Positions 55,704 to 64,000 of a stretch of 64,000 nucleotides of DNA are shown here, piece by piece (position 1 is the stretch's first letter; each line of letters opens with the position of its first letter). The DNA is from Pseudodesulfovibrio hydrargyri (GTDB taxonomy: Bacteria > Desulfobacterota > Desulfovibrionia > Desulfovibrionales > Desulfovibrionaceae), in assembly GCF_001874525.1 (NCBI RefSeq), contig NZ_LKAQ01000001.1:558001-622000 (forward strand), read 5' to 3'. A program made the position numbers and the translations under genes. Below the pieces are notes generated by a model. The model ran no database searches. It worked only from the letters and a program-made list of their open reading frames with translations, and was not told where the DNA came from.

Positions 55704-57257
55704 ATGCTAGACCACTATTTGCTGACGAACGGAAACATCATCACCATGGACGGCCGGGAATCCCGCGCCCAAGCCATGGCCGTGGAAGACGGCCGCATCC
55801 TCCGGGTCGGCTCGAACAACGACATGGCCGACCTCGCCGAGGCGGGCTGGCCCGTGACCGATCTTCAAGGCCGGACCGTGCTGCCCGGCTTCATCGACAG
55901 CCACCAGCACCTCGGCCTGACCGGCCAGGTCCTGAACGGCATGGACTTCCAGGGGACCGAAAGCCTCAAGACCGTGTTCGACAAGGTCCGGGAGGAGGCT
56001 TTGGCCGTCGGGCCCGGGGCCTGGGTCCTCGGCTACACCCTGAACGACTTCTCGCTCAAGGAGAAGCGGATGCCCCTGAAGGAGGAACTGGACGCGGTCT
56101 GCGCCGACAAGCCGGTCATGATCGTGCACTCCTCCTGGCACATGTGCTCCCTGAACTCCCTGGCCCTTGAAATTCTGTCCCCGCCCGCCGACCTGCCGGG
56201 CATGGACCTCAAACCGGACGGTGAGCCCACCGGCGTGGTCCGCGACCCGGGCGCGCCCGATTTCATCTTCCCGGCCGTGTCCTCGCGCACACCGGGGGAG
56301 GTCAAGATCGAGAGCTTCCGCATGGCCTGCGAAGTCGCCCTGAAACAGGGCATCACCACCCTGCACTGCCTGGAGGGCGGCGGCTTCGGCCCGGGCGACA
56401 CCCGCTTCGTCCTCGACAACCTGGACCGGCTTCCGCTCAACGTGGTCCTCTGGAACCAGGTCATGGACGTGGAAGAGACCGTGGGCATGGGGCTTCCCCG
56501 CATCGGCGGGTGCATCTGCGCGGACGGGGCCATCGACGCCTACACCGCGGCCCTGTTCGAGCCCTACTGCGACCGGCCCGGCAATCGCGGCACCCTGAAC
56601 TACACCCAGGAGGAGATGGACGAATTCGTCCTCAAAGCCCACAAGGCGGGCCTCCAGGTGGCCGTTCACTGCGAGACCGACAGGGCCATCGAACAGGTCC
56701 TGTCCGCCATGGAAAAGGCCATCGCCGCTTTCCCGCGCGACGACCACCGCCACCGCATCGAGCACTGCGAAATCCCGACCGTGGACCAGGTGGAACGCAT
56801 GGGCCGGGCAAAGATTCTCGCGGGCATGCAGCCCGCCTTCATCCACTACCTGGTGGACATGGAAGACTACGAAAAGCGCTTCGGCTGGGACCGGCTGCGC
56901 TGGATGCACCCCTACCGGACCATGCTCGACAACGGCGTGATCATGACCGGCGGCTCGGACTGCCCGGTCACCCCGCACGGCCCGCTCGTCGGCATCCAGA
57001 CCGCCGTGCTCCACCCCATCGAGGAGGAGCGCCTGACCCCGACGGAAGCCATCCGCATGTTCACCATCGACGCCGCCTACAGCGCCTTTGACGAGGCCAA
57101 CCGGGGCAGCATCGAACCGGGCAAGATCGCCGACCTGGTGATTCTGAGCGCCGACCCGACAGAGGTTCCCCCCGAGTCCATCCGCGAGATCAAGATCGTC
57201 AAGACCATCGTGGAAGGCAAACCGGTGGATGATCCCAGGGACGGGCCCGAGGCCTGA
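55704..57257 (+). CDS. YtcJ-like amidohydrolase
   Basis: Metal-dependent hydrolase of the amidohydrolase-3/YtcJ family, 517 residues. The metal-binding start reads PGFIDSHQHLGL (HxH near residues 72-74). LQVAVHCETDRAIEQ and HRHRIEHCEIPT supply the later histidines, and TGGSDCPVTPHGP the barrel aspartate. The C-terminal beta-domain ends in GKIADLVILSADP. No signal peptide is seen. It lies between potD and patA with gaps of about 50-60 bases. The pathway from agmatine to succinate needs no such step, so it may release amines from an amide or carbamoyl conjugate. The substrate is unknown. Confidence 0.8.
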   Translation: MLDHYLLTNGNIITMDGRESRAQAMAVEDGRILRVGSNNDMADLAEAGWPVTDLQGRTVLPGFIDSHQHLGLTGQVLNGMDFQGTESLKTVFDKVREEALAVGPGAWVLGYTLNDFSLKEKRMPLKEELDAVCADKPVMIVHSSWHMCSLNSLALEILSPPADLPGMDLKPDGEPTGVVRDPGAPDFIFPAVSSRTPGEVKIESFRMACEVALKQGITTLHCLEGGGFGPGDTRFVLDNLDRLPLNVVLWNQVMDVEETVGMGLPRIGGCICADGAIDAYTAALFEPYCDRPGNRGTLNYTQEEMDEFVLKAHKAGLQVAVHCETDRAIEQVLSAMEKAIAAFPRDDHRHRIEHCEIPTVDQVERMGRAKILAGMQPAFIHYLVDMEDYEKRFGWDRLRWMHPYRTMLDNGVIMTGGSDCPVTPHGPLVGIQTAVLHPIEEERLTPTEAIRMFTIDAAYSAFDEANRGSIEPGKIADLVILSADPTEVPPESIREIKIVKTIVEGKPVDDPRDGPEA

Positions 57258-57317
57258 CCGCCTCCATCCCCATGACCAAAGTCCCGAAGCATCACCAGAA
57301 AAAACCGGAGTGGAATC

Positions 57318-58673
57318 ATGACCCGTAACATCGACGAAGCGTTTAAAGAAGCAACTGAATTCATTGATATTATCAAAAAGCCCGTGGGCACCGTCTCCCT
57401 GGAGGAGCGGCGCAAAATCGCCACCGAGACCGTGGAGAACTTCCGCGACTACATCAACAAGGGCTTTCTGGAGTACCGCAAGTCCGTGACCGAGGCGGGC
57501 GAGTTCGCCGTGACCGAATGGATGGGCCAGGGGTCCATCCTCAAGGACGCCCTGGACCGCGAATTCATCGACATCCTCGGCGGGTTCGGCCTGTACAGCT
57601 ACGGCATCCGCCACCCCAAGATCGTGGAGGCGGTCAAGGCCCAGCTGGACCGCTCGCCCCAGTACTCCCAGGAGATGCTCGACCCCCTGCGCGCCAAGCT
57701 CGCCCGGGTCATCGCCAAGCTGACCCCGGGCGACATCCAGTACGGCTTCTTCGCCAACTCCGGCACCGAGGCCGTGGAAGGGGCCATGAAGCTGGCCAAG
57801 TTCTACACCGGCAAGAAGGGCTTCATCTCCATGCTCAAGGGTTTCCACGGCAAGACCCTGGGTTCCCTGTCCCTGATGGGCAAGAACGACTACCGCGCCC
57901 CGCTGCTGCCCCTGCTCGAAGGCATGCGCCACGTGCCCTTCGGCGATGTCGAGGCCGTGGAGCATGAACTCAAGTACGCGGCCGCCGTGGGCGACGACAT
58001 CGCCGCCGTGGTGGCCGAACCCATCCAGGGCGAGGCCGGGGCCATCGTGCCGCCGGACGACTTCTGGCCCGGCCTGCGCCAGGTCTGCGACAAGTACGGC
58101 GTGCTGCTCATCGCCGACGAGGTCCAGACCGGCTTCGGCCGCACGGGCAAGATATTCGGCGTGGACCACTGGGACGTGGCCCCGGACATCATGTGTTTCG
58201 GCAAGGCGCTGGGCGGCGGCGTGGTGCCCATGTCCGGCTTCTTCTCCACCCCCAAGATATGGGAGGTCATGGAGCCCAACCCGTTCATGCACACCACCAC
58301 CACGGGCGGCAACCCCATCGCCTGCGCCTCGGCCCTGGCCGCCATAACGGTCATGCACGAGGAGAACCTGCCCGCCCAGGCCGCCGAAAAGGGCGAGTAC
58401 GTCATGAACCGCCTGCAGGAACTGTCCGAGCGCCACCCCGGCATCCTGGACAAGGTCACCGGCAAGGGCTTGCTCATCGGCATGCACTTCGTGGACGACG
58501 AGATCGGCTACCACGTGGCGTCGGGCCTGTTCGCGCGCGGCGTGATCACCGCCGGAACCCTGACCAACGCCCGGTGCATCCGCTTCGAGCCCGCCCTGAA
58601 CATCCCCATGGAACTGCTTGACGAGGCCCTGAACAAGATGGAAGACGTCTTTAAATCGCTGCCCAGCAGCTAA
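57318..58673 (+). CDS. patA: Putrescine aminotransferase
   Basis: Class III aminotransferase converting putrescine to 4-aminobutanal, probably with a 2-oxo acid acceptor. The 451 residues are close to E. coli PatA in length and wording: the N-terminal helix EATEFIDIIKKPVGTVSLEE, FANSGTEAVEGAMKLAKFYT, the ring-stacking KGFHGKTLGSLS, the Asp of LIADEVQTGFGRTGK and the Schiff-base Lys in CFGKALGGGVVPMSG near residue 300. It precedes the aldehyde dehydrogenase gene by 11 bases, as expected for consecutive steps. Confidence 0.93.
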   Translation: MTRNIDEAFKEATEFIDIIKKPVGTVSLEERRKIATETVENFRDYINKGFLEYRKSVTEAGEFAVTEWMGQGSILKDALDREFIDILGGFGLYSYGIRHPKIVEAVKAQLDRSPQYSQEMLDPLRAKLARVIAKLTPGDIQYGFFANSGTEAVEGAMKLAKFYTGKKGFISMLKGFHGKTLGSLSLMGKNDYRAPLLPLLEGMRHVPFGDVEAVEHELKYAAAVGDDIAAVVAEPIQGEAGAIVPPDDFWPGLRQVCDKYGVLLIADEVQTGFGRTGKIFGVDHWDVAPDIMCFGKALGGGVVPMSGFFSTPKIWEVMEPNPFMHTTTTGGNPIACASALAAITVMHEENLPAQAAEKGEYVMNRLQELSERHPGILDKVTGKGLLIGMHFVDDEIGYHVASGLFARGVITAGTLTNARCIRFEPALNIPMELLDEALNKMEDVFKSLPSS

Positions 58674-58684
58674 GGAGGATTCCC

Positions 58685-60127
58685 ATGAACGCGACAGACA
58701 TGAAGCTTTGGATCAACGGCCAGTGGACCGACGCTGCCGACGGCGGTCGGGTGGAAGTGGAGAATCCCGCGACCGGCGAGACCGTGGCCACCGTGGCCGA
58801 GGCCGGGGAAAAGGACGTGCTCAAAGCCGTGGCCGCGGCCAAGACCGCATTCGACGACGGCCGCTGGTCCGGACTGACACCGGCCCAGCGCTCCAAGTGT
58901 TTGTGGAAGCTGGCCGACCTGCTGGAAAGCCGCAAGGAGGAGTTCGCCCGCATCGAGTCCGAGGACACGGGCAAACCTTACGAATTCCTCAGCCTGGGCG
59001 CGGACCTGCCGTTCTGCATCGACAACCTGCGCTTCTTCGCCGCGGCCGCGCGCGACACCGGGGGCCACCACGCGGGCGAGTTCGCTCCGGGGTACACCTC
59101 CATCTACCGCCGCGACCCGGTGGGTCCGGTGGGCCAGATCGCCCCGTGGAACTACCCCCTGCTCATGGGCGTGTGGAAGCTCGGCCCGGCCCTGGCCGCG
59201 GGATGCACCGCCGTGCTCAAGCCCGCCACCCTGACCCCGCGCACCTCGCTCATGCTCGGCGAAATGACCGCCGAGGCGGGCATCCCGGACGGCGTGGTCA
59301 ACGTGGTCGCGGGCTCGGTGGGCCACATCCTGACCAGCCACCCGGACATCCGCATGGTCTCCCTGACCGGGGCCACCGAGACCGGCAAGTCGGTCATGAA
59401 GAGCGCGGCCGACACGGTCAAGCGCGTGCACCTGGAGCTGGGCGGCAAGGCCCCGTGCCTGGTCTTCAGCGACGCGGACATCGACCTGGTGGCCGAGAAG
59501 CTGTCCGTGGCCGCCTTCTGCAACTCCGGCCAGGACTGCACCGCCGCGACCCGGATCATCTGCCACAAGTCCGTTGAAAAGCAGGTCTGCAACGTCATGG
59601 CCGAGGCCATGAAGAAGGTCGTGGTCGGCGATCCCTTCGATTCCAAGACCATGATGGGCTCCATGATCTCCGGCCGCCACCTGGAGATGGTCTCCGGCTT
59701 CGTGGAGCGCGCCAGGGCCGACGGGGCCACCGTGCTCTGCGGCGGCCGGAAGCTCGACCGGCCAGGCCATTTCTACGCGCCCACGGTCGTCACCGACGTG
59801 CGCCAGGACTCCGAGATCGTCCAGCAGGAGGTCTTCGGCCCGGTCATCACCATCCAGACCTTCGACGACGAGGCCCAGGCCATCGCCATGGGCAACGACG
59901 TGGTCTTCGGCCTGGCGTCGTCCGTGTTCACCAGGGACGTGGCCCGGACCATGCGCGTGTCCAAGGCGCTGGAATTCGGCACCGTGTGGGTCAACGACCA
60001 CCTGCCCCTGGCCTCCGAGACCCCGCACGGCGGCTTCAAGCAGTCCGGTTTCGGCAAGGACCTGTCCGCCGAGGCCGTGGGCGACTACCTGGTGACCAAG
60101 CACGTGATGATCAACACCGGGGCCTAG
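58685..60127 (+). CDS. patD: 4-Aminobutyraldehyde dehydrogenase
   Basis: NAD(P)-dependent aldehyde dehydrogenase of 480 residues, predicted to oxidise 4-aminobutanal to GABA. The cofactor turn is in SLTGATETGKSVM, the catalytic Glu in HLELGGKAPCLVF and the nucleophilic Cys in FCNSGQDCTAATRI near residue 285. WNYPLLMGVWKLGPALAAG and VWVNDHLPLASETPHGGFKQ near the C-terminus match PatD/betaine-aldehyde-type enzymes. ATG 58685 follows AAGGAGG. Because this enzyme serves the C4 aminoaldehyde, the operon still lacks a dedicated succinate-semialdehyde dehydrogenase. Confidence 0.9.
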   Translation: MNATDMKLWINGQWTDAADGGRVEVENPATGETVATVAEAGEKDVLKAVAAAKTAFDDGRWSGLTPAQRSKCLWKLADLLESRKEEFARIESEDTGKPYEFLSLGADLPFCIDNLRFFAAAARDTGGHHAGEFAPGYTSIYRRDPVGPVGQIAPWNYPLLMGVWKLGPALAAGCTAVLKPATLTPRTSLMLGEMTAEAGIPDGVVNVVAGSVGHILTSHPDIRMVSLTGATETGKSVMKSAADTVKRVHLELGGKAPCLVFSDADIDLVAEKLSVAAFCNSGQDCTAATRIICHKSVEKQVCNVMAEAMKKVVVGDPFDSKTMMGSMISGRHLEMVSGFVERARADGATVLCGGRKLDRPGHFYAPTVVTDVRQDSEIVQQEVFGPVITIQTFDDEAQAIAMGNDVVFGLASSVFTRDVARTMRVSKALEFGTVWVNDHLPLASETPHGGFKQSGFGKDLSAEAVGDYLVTKHVMINTGA

Positions 60128-60182
60128 ACGGGCCCCGGCAGAAACATTCAACCTCCTGCCCTTGAGGCAGACCGAGAGAGAC

Positions 60183-61253
60183 ATGGCGAACACCCCCGTT
60201 ACCCCCATCCGCGTCCCGGTCCGCGCACCGGCCTGCGACGGGCTGTACATGCCCGGCGAATGGGCCGAACACGAGGCCACCTGGATGATCTGGCCGTGCA
60301 AACCGTCGGCCTGGCCGTTCGGCCTGGACAAGCCCCGGCGCGCCTATGCCGAGGTGGCCAAGGCGATCAGCCGGTTCGAGCCGGTCCGCATGATGTGCCG
60401 CCCCGAGCTCATGGACCAGGCCCAATCCCTGTGCGGCGACGCCGTGACCCTGGTGCCCATGGACACCCGCGACTCCTGGTCGCGCGACTCGGCCCCGACC
60501 TTCGTCATCGACGGCAAGGGCGGCGTGGCCGGCGTGGACTGGGTCTTCAACGACTGGGGCCACATCGCCCGGTACGAGGGCAAATACGACGAGCCCATGG
60601 CCCAGGCCGTGCTCGAGCACCTGTCCATGCGCCGCTACGCCGCGCCCTGCATCATCGAGGGCGGGGGCATCCACTCGGACGGCGAGGGCACCCTGCTGAC
60701 CACCGAACAGGTCCAGCTCGATCCCCGGCGCAACGCGGGCTTCACGAAAAAGGACTTCGAGGACGTCTTCGCCGCCTACCTGGGCACGGAAAAGGTCATC
60801 TGGCTCGGCGACGGGCTGGAGGACGACGAGACCAACGGCCACGTGGACATTCTGGCCTGCTTCGTCAGGCCCGGCGTGGTCATGGTCCACGACTGCACCG
60901 ACCCGGACGACGCCAACCACAAGGTCTCGCAGGACGCCATAAAACGCCTCGAAGCAGCCACGGACGCGCGCGGCCGGTCGTTTGAGATCATCCGCATGCC
61001 CCAGCCCGCGCCGCGCTACAACGGCGACTGGCGCATGGACCTGACCTACATCAACTTCTACATCGCCAACGGCGGCATCGTCATGTCCTCCTTCGACGAC
61101 CCCATGGACGAGGTGGCGTACAAGCTGGTGTGCGAGGCCTTCCCCGACCACGAGGTGGTCCAGCTCTCGGGCCTGGACATCTTCCCCGGGGGCGGCGGCA
61201 TCCACTGCATCACCCAGCAGCAGCCCAAGGGCGGCCCGCTGCCGGTGTTTTAG
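60183..61253 (+). CDS. aguA: Agmatine deiminase
   Basis: Hydrolyses agmatine to N-carbamoylputrescine and ammonia. The 356 residues begin MPGEWAEHEATWMIWPCKPS, the family hallmark. RDSWSRDSAPTFVID and EGGGIHSDGEGTLLTTEQ provide active-site acidic residues, WLGDGLEDDETNGHVDILA the catalytic His-Asp part, and GGGGIHCITQQQP near the C-terminus the nucleophilic Cys. ATG 60183 follows GAGAGAG and excludes seven upstream codons. It is followed nine bases later by the gene for the next enzyme. Confidence 0.96.
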   Translation: MANTPVTPIRVPVRAPACDGLYMPGEWAEHEATWMIWPCKPSAWPFGLDKPRRAYAEVAKAISRFEPVRMMCRPELMDQAQSLCGDAVTLVPMDTRDSWSRDSAPTFVIDGKGGVAGVDWVFNDWGHIARYEGKYDEPMAQAVLEHLSMRRYAAPCIIEGGGIHSDGEGTLLTTEQVQLDPRRNAGFTKKDFEDVFAAYLGTEKVIWLGDGLEDDETNGHVDILACFVRPGVVMVHDCTDPDDANHKVSQDAIKRLEAATDARGRSFEIIRMPQPAPRYNGDWRMDLTYINFYIANGGIVMSSFDDPMDEVAYKLVCEAFPDHEVVQLSGLDIFPGGGGIHCITQQQPKGGPLPVF

Positions 61254-61262
61254 GAGAAAGCC

Positions 61263-62144
61263 ATGACCAAGACCACCCTGGCCGTCACCCAGATGGCCTG
61301 CTCGGACGATCTCGCGGCCAACGTGGACCGGGCCGAATCCCTGGTCCGCGAGGCGGCTGGGCTCGGCGCGAACATCATCCTGTTGCAGGAACTCTTCGAG
61401 GGACCCTACTTCTGCAAAAAGCAGAAGTTCGAGTACTTCTCCCTGGCCCACGAGGCGCGGATCGACGACCCGCTCCTGGCCCGGTTCTCCGGCCTGGCCA
61501 GGGAACTCGGCGTGGTCCTGCCCGTGTCCTTCTTCGAGCGCGCGGGCAAGGCGTACTACAACTCCATGGCCATGATGGACGCGGACGGCGCATGGCTTGG
61601 CCTGTACCGCAAGACACACATCCCGCAGGGACCGGGCTACGAGGAGAAGTACTACTTCGCCCCCGGCGACACCGGCTTCAAGGTCTGGGATACGGCCTTC
61701 GGCAAGGTCGGCGTGGGCATCTGCTGGGACCAGTGGTACCCCGAATGCGCCCGGTCCATGGCGCTGATGGACGCGGACGTGCTCCTGTACCCCACGGCCA
61801 TCGGCAGCGAGCCGACCATGCCGGACTGCGACTCCATGCCGCACTGGCGGCGCACCCAGCAGGGCCACGCGGCCGCCAACATCCTGCCGGTCTGCGCGTC
61901 CAACCGCATCGGCGCCGAGACCGACGACGACGTGACCATGACCTTCTACGGCTCGTCGTTCATCACCGACCCCCTGGGCGAACTGCTGGCCGACGCCGAC
62001 CGGACCACCCAGGGCGTGTCCACCGCCGAGGTGGATTTCGACGAGATCCGCAACTTCCGCACCGGCTGGGGCTTCTACCGCGACCGGCGGCCCGCGCATT
62101 ACCACACGCTCATGACCCTGGACGGCAAAACGCCGATCAAATAG
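61263..62144 (+). CDS. aguB: N-carbamoylputrescine amidase
   Basis: Nitrilase-superfamily enzyme (293 residues) that hydrolyses N-carbamoylputrescine to putrescine, CO2 and ammonia. The catalytic triad is Glu in ILLQELFEGPYFC near residue 42, Lys in GLYRKTHIPQGPGYEEKYYF near 120 and Cys in VGICWDQWYPECARSMAL near 157. The C-terminal TGWGFYRDRRPAHYHTLMTL completes a close match to plant and bacterial AguB enzymes. ATG 61263 has AGGAGAAAGCC upstream. It is the last gene of the tightly spaced operon; 180 bases separate it from the next. Confidence 0.95.
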   Translation: MTKTTLAVTQMACSDDLAANVDRAESLVREAAGLGANIILLQELFEGPYFCKKQKFEYFSLAHEARIDDPLLARFSGLARELGVVLPVSFFERAGKAYYNSMAMMDADGAWLGLYRKTHIPQGPGYEEKYYFAPGDTGFKVWDTAFGKVGVGICWDQWYPECARSMALMDADVLLYPTAIGSEPTMPDCDSMPHWRRTQQGHAAANILPVCASNRIGAETDDDVTMTFYGSSFITDPLGELLADADRTTQGVSTAEVDFDEIRNFRTGWGFYRDRRPAHYHTLMTLDGKTPIK

Positions 62145-62324
62145 GAGCCAATATTCCGGAAGGGATGGCACGATTCGCCGCAAGGCCGATCCGGGGCCAA
62201 AGCCCGCCATACTGTTTTCATGCATTTCGTGATTGATATTTTATATCCCGACAATACCATTCCACACCATGAATGGCGACGCTCCATACGCTTTGCAATC
62301 TTCACACACGAGAGAGGAGTACAC

Positions 62325-64000
62325 ATGAAAAGCATCAGTTCAAGGGTTTCGAGACAAACGTTACTATGCGCCTTGACGGCATTCCTGCTGTTAGCGTTTG
62401 GCAGCGTATCATATTCAGCCGAGACAAAAAGTTACGCGGAAGGTTTTTCCTTCGGCCAAAGCCACCGCAAGGCCGTTGAGGATAATGTCGGCGCAATGCT
62501 GGAAAAAGCCCGCGACAAGCATGTCGACATGCGGCCCGTCATCGAGAGCGCCCTGGAATCCGAAGCGCTCTACAAGGAAATCCTGCCTGAAAAGGTGGAC
62601 TGGCTGAAAGGCGTCGCGGCGGGTTCCGGAGTTGCCTACGAAAACCTTCTGGTTTTCAACACCAACAACCGAATGGCAACGGGATTCTCCGGAGAATGCA
62701 CCACGTTCATGGCCCAGGGAAAGGCGCTGGCCTCCGGCAAAGGGACCATCATCACCAAGAACCGCGATCTCGGCACCAAGACGCTCAGCGAAGTCGATTG
62801 CCGCGAAGCCGCCGCCCACCCTCGGGGGGCCGTGTACAAGGCCGCCTACATCAACATCCCCGAACAGGAAAAGACCTGCAAATTCATCGGGTCGCGCAGT
62901 GCGGGGCGGTGGGGATACGGCATGGGCGTCAACGAATACCAAGTCATCGTGTCGGACAACGACGCCCCCAGCCGGGACACGCTCGCCTTTGAAAAGGGGT
63001 TGCACGACAACGACCTTGTCCGGCTGGTCCTGGAGCGGGCCAAGACGGCCCGCCAGGGGGTTGACGTCATCGCCGCCCTGGTCCCCGAATTCGGGCAGGC
63101 CTGGAACGGCATCATGTTCGAAATCGGCGACCCCAACGAACTCTGGGTAGTCGCCATCACCGGCCCCCGCTGGGTCGCCAAGCGGTACACGGACACGGTC
63201 ACCGCCCGATCCAACCAATACGAGATCGGGGACGACTACGACCTGGCCTCGCCCGACCTGGTCGGCTTCGCCGTGAAGCAAGGCTGGGTGCCCGCCGGCA
63301 CCAAGCGGATCAACTTCACCAAGGTCTATTCCACCGACGAGCTCTACCCCGAGGACAACGACCTGCAAAAACGGCACAAGGCCGAGAGCATGTACAACAC
63401 CGAAATCCGCTACCAGCGGGCCATGGAATTGCTGAAGGGCAAGGAAGGCAGGCTGCAACCCGAGGATTTCATGGCCTTTGCCCGCGACCACTTCGATACA
63501 TACACCCTGCCCGGCGGCAAGGTGATCGACATGCACCAGACCCCCTTCTACAGCTCCGGGCAAATGGAGTGGAAGGAGTGGCTGACGTCCGAGCCCGAGC
63601 GCGCGACCACGGACAAGAACATGTTCATCCGGGCCATCTGCCATCACGGAGTGGAAGACGCCACCGCAGCCTCGGCAGTGATGATGGCCAGGCCGGGCGT
63701 GCCCAACGAACTCGGATACATGCTCCATGCCTTCATGCAGCCGTGCAACTCCGTCTACGTCCCCTTCTATGTAGGCATCACGGACGTGGACAACCGGTTC
63801 AAGGGCCCGGAGGCGGCCGCCGCCTACCAGAACATCGCTGCCAGGGCCTTCACCCGCTATACGGATTACCATGCGGTCATCCGCAAGGCCTTCGATCCCT
63901 TTGAGGCATCGCTCTTCAAGGACATGGCCCAGGCGGAAGCCCTGTTCATGAAAACCGCCAAGAACGGCCAGCATGACGAAGCCGTTACCGGGCTCACCGA
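62325..64000 (+). CDS. Secreted Ntn-hydrolase (peptidase C45/C69-like), 3'-truncated by window edge
   Basis: At least 558 residues; the frame is open to the window end. A signal peptide (hydrophobic residues about 13-31, cleavage near YSA-ET) implies export. Cys125, in SGECTTFMAQG, lies after a propeptide-like region of about 90 residues and is followed by GTIITKNRDLG. This is the layout of C45 and C69 hydrolases, where self-cleavage exposes the nucleophilic Cys. WVVAITGPRWVAK and ARSNQYEIGDDYDLASPDLV also fit that group. ATG 62325 follows GAGAGGAGT. It may form its own unit, since 180 gene-free bases precede it. An amidase acting on acylated amines would suit the polyamine neighbourhood, but this is speculative. 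Confidence 0.75.
   Translation, partial: MKSISSRVSRQTLLCALTAFLLLAFGSVSYSAETKSYAEGFSFGQSHRKAVEDNVGAMLEKARDKHVDMRPVIESALESEALYKEILPEKVDWLKGVAAGSGVAYENLLVFNTNNRMATGFSGECTTFMAQGKALASGKGTIITKNRDLGTKTLSEVDCREAAAHPRGAVYKAAYINIPEQEKTCKFIGSRSAGRWGYGMGVNEYQVIVSDNDAPSRDTLAFEKGLHDNDLVRLVLERAKTARQGVDVIAALVPEFGQAWNGIMFEIGDPNELWVVAITGPRWVAKRYTDTVTARSNQYEIGDDYDLASPDLVGFAVKQGWVPAGTKRINFTKVYSTDELYPEDNDLQKRHKAESMYNTEIRYQRAMELLKGKEGRLQPEDFMAFARDHFDTYTLPGGKVIDMHQTPFYSSGQMEWKEWLTSEPERATTDKNMFIRAICHHGVEDATAASAVMMARPGVPNELGYMLHAFMQPCNSVYVPFYVGITDVDNRFKGPEAAAAYQNIAARAFTRYTDYHAVIRKAFDPFEASLFKDMAQAEALFMKTAKNGQHDEAVTGLT

Noticed and set aside
58685..60127. This aldehyde dehydrogenase as the missing succinate-semialdehyde dehydrogenase
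   Set aside because: It directly follows patA and matches the aminobutyraldehyde/betaine-aldehyde type in its Cys-loop and C-terminal wording. A double role cannot be excluded, but is not the simplest reading.

Overview
The window is a GC-rich stretch of a bacterial chromosome with tightly packed genes. It most likely comes from a sulfate-reducing member of the Desulfovibrionaceae, in the Desulfovibrio/Pseudodesulfovibrio group. The main reason is the left-hand island: pyruvate:ferredoxin oxidoreductase, lactate permease, a two-subunit D-lactate dehydrogenase, a BioD/DRTGG-type phosphate acetyltransferase, acetate kinase and LUD-type L-lactate dehydrogenase subunits. This order is characteristic of the lactate-oxidation operon of that family. 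Abundant iron-sulfur proteins, a rubredoxin, a tungstate transporter and two tungsten-type aldehyde oxidoreductases fit an anaerobe. No prophage, insertion sequence or CRISPR array was seen.

Layout. 1-14.1 kb: lactate to acetate oxidation operon, entered part-way through the pyruvate oxidoreductase gene. 14.1-18 kb: a chemoreceptor behind a possible structured leader RNA, HU, RlpA and an orphan binding protein. 18-23.8 kb: aspartase with an amino-acid permease, a second binding protein and TypA/BipA. 23.9-29.2 kb: a WtpABC-type tungstate importer, a DMT-family exporter, a DUF202 protein and a Cys-rich ferredoxin-like protein. 29.2-33.5 kb: a long palindromic repeat, two small tandem paralogues and several family-specific small proteins. 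33.6-37.4 kb: aldehyde oxidoreductase, class II aldolase and a CPBP protease in one overlapping run. 37.4-38 kb: repeats, a possible small RNA and a rubredoxin of 51 codons. 38-45.6 kb: ruvBA and yebC-ruvC separated by two unrelated genes, then rlmE, a glycosyltransferase-like gene and tRNA-Ala(CGC).

46.6-62.1 kb holds the most interesting unit. A sigma-54 activator faces an intergenic region with three copies of a palindrome (TGATT-N8-AATCR) and a good -24/-12 promoter. Downstream lies an eleven-gene operon: GABA-type aminotransferase, tungsten-type aldehyde oxidoreductase, PotABCD polyamine importer, a YtcJ-like amidohydrolase, putrescine aminotransferase, aminobutyraldehyde dehydrogenase, agmatine deiminase and N-carbamoylputrescine amidase. 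Together they can import agmatine or putrescine and convert it to succinate semialdehyde. No NAD(P)-dependent succinate-semialdehyde dehydrogenase is present in the operon. The simplest reading is that the aldehyde:ferredoxin oxidoreductase takes the last step and saves the electrons as reduced ferredoxin. A secreted Ntn-hydrolase gene follows and runs off the right edge.

How the genes connect: both catabolic islands end in ferredoxin-linked oxidations (pyruvate at the left, an aldehyde at the right). The tungstate importer between them could supply the metal for the two aldehyde oxidoreductases. All functional statements are inferred from sequence motifs and gene order; no database search was run.
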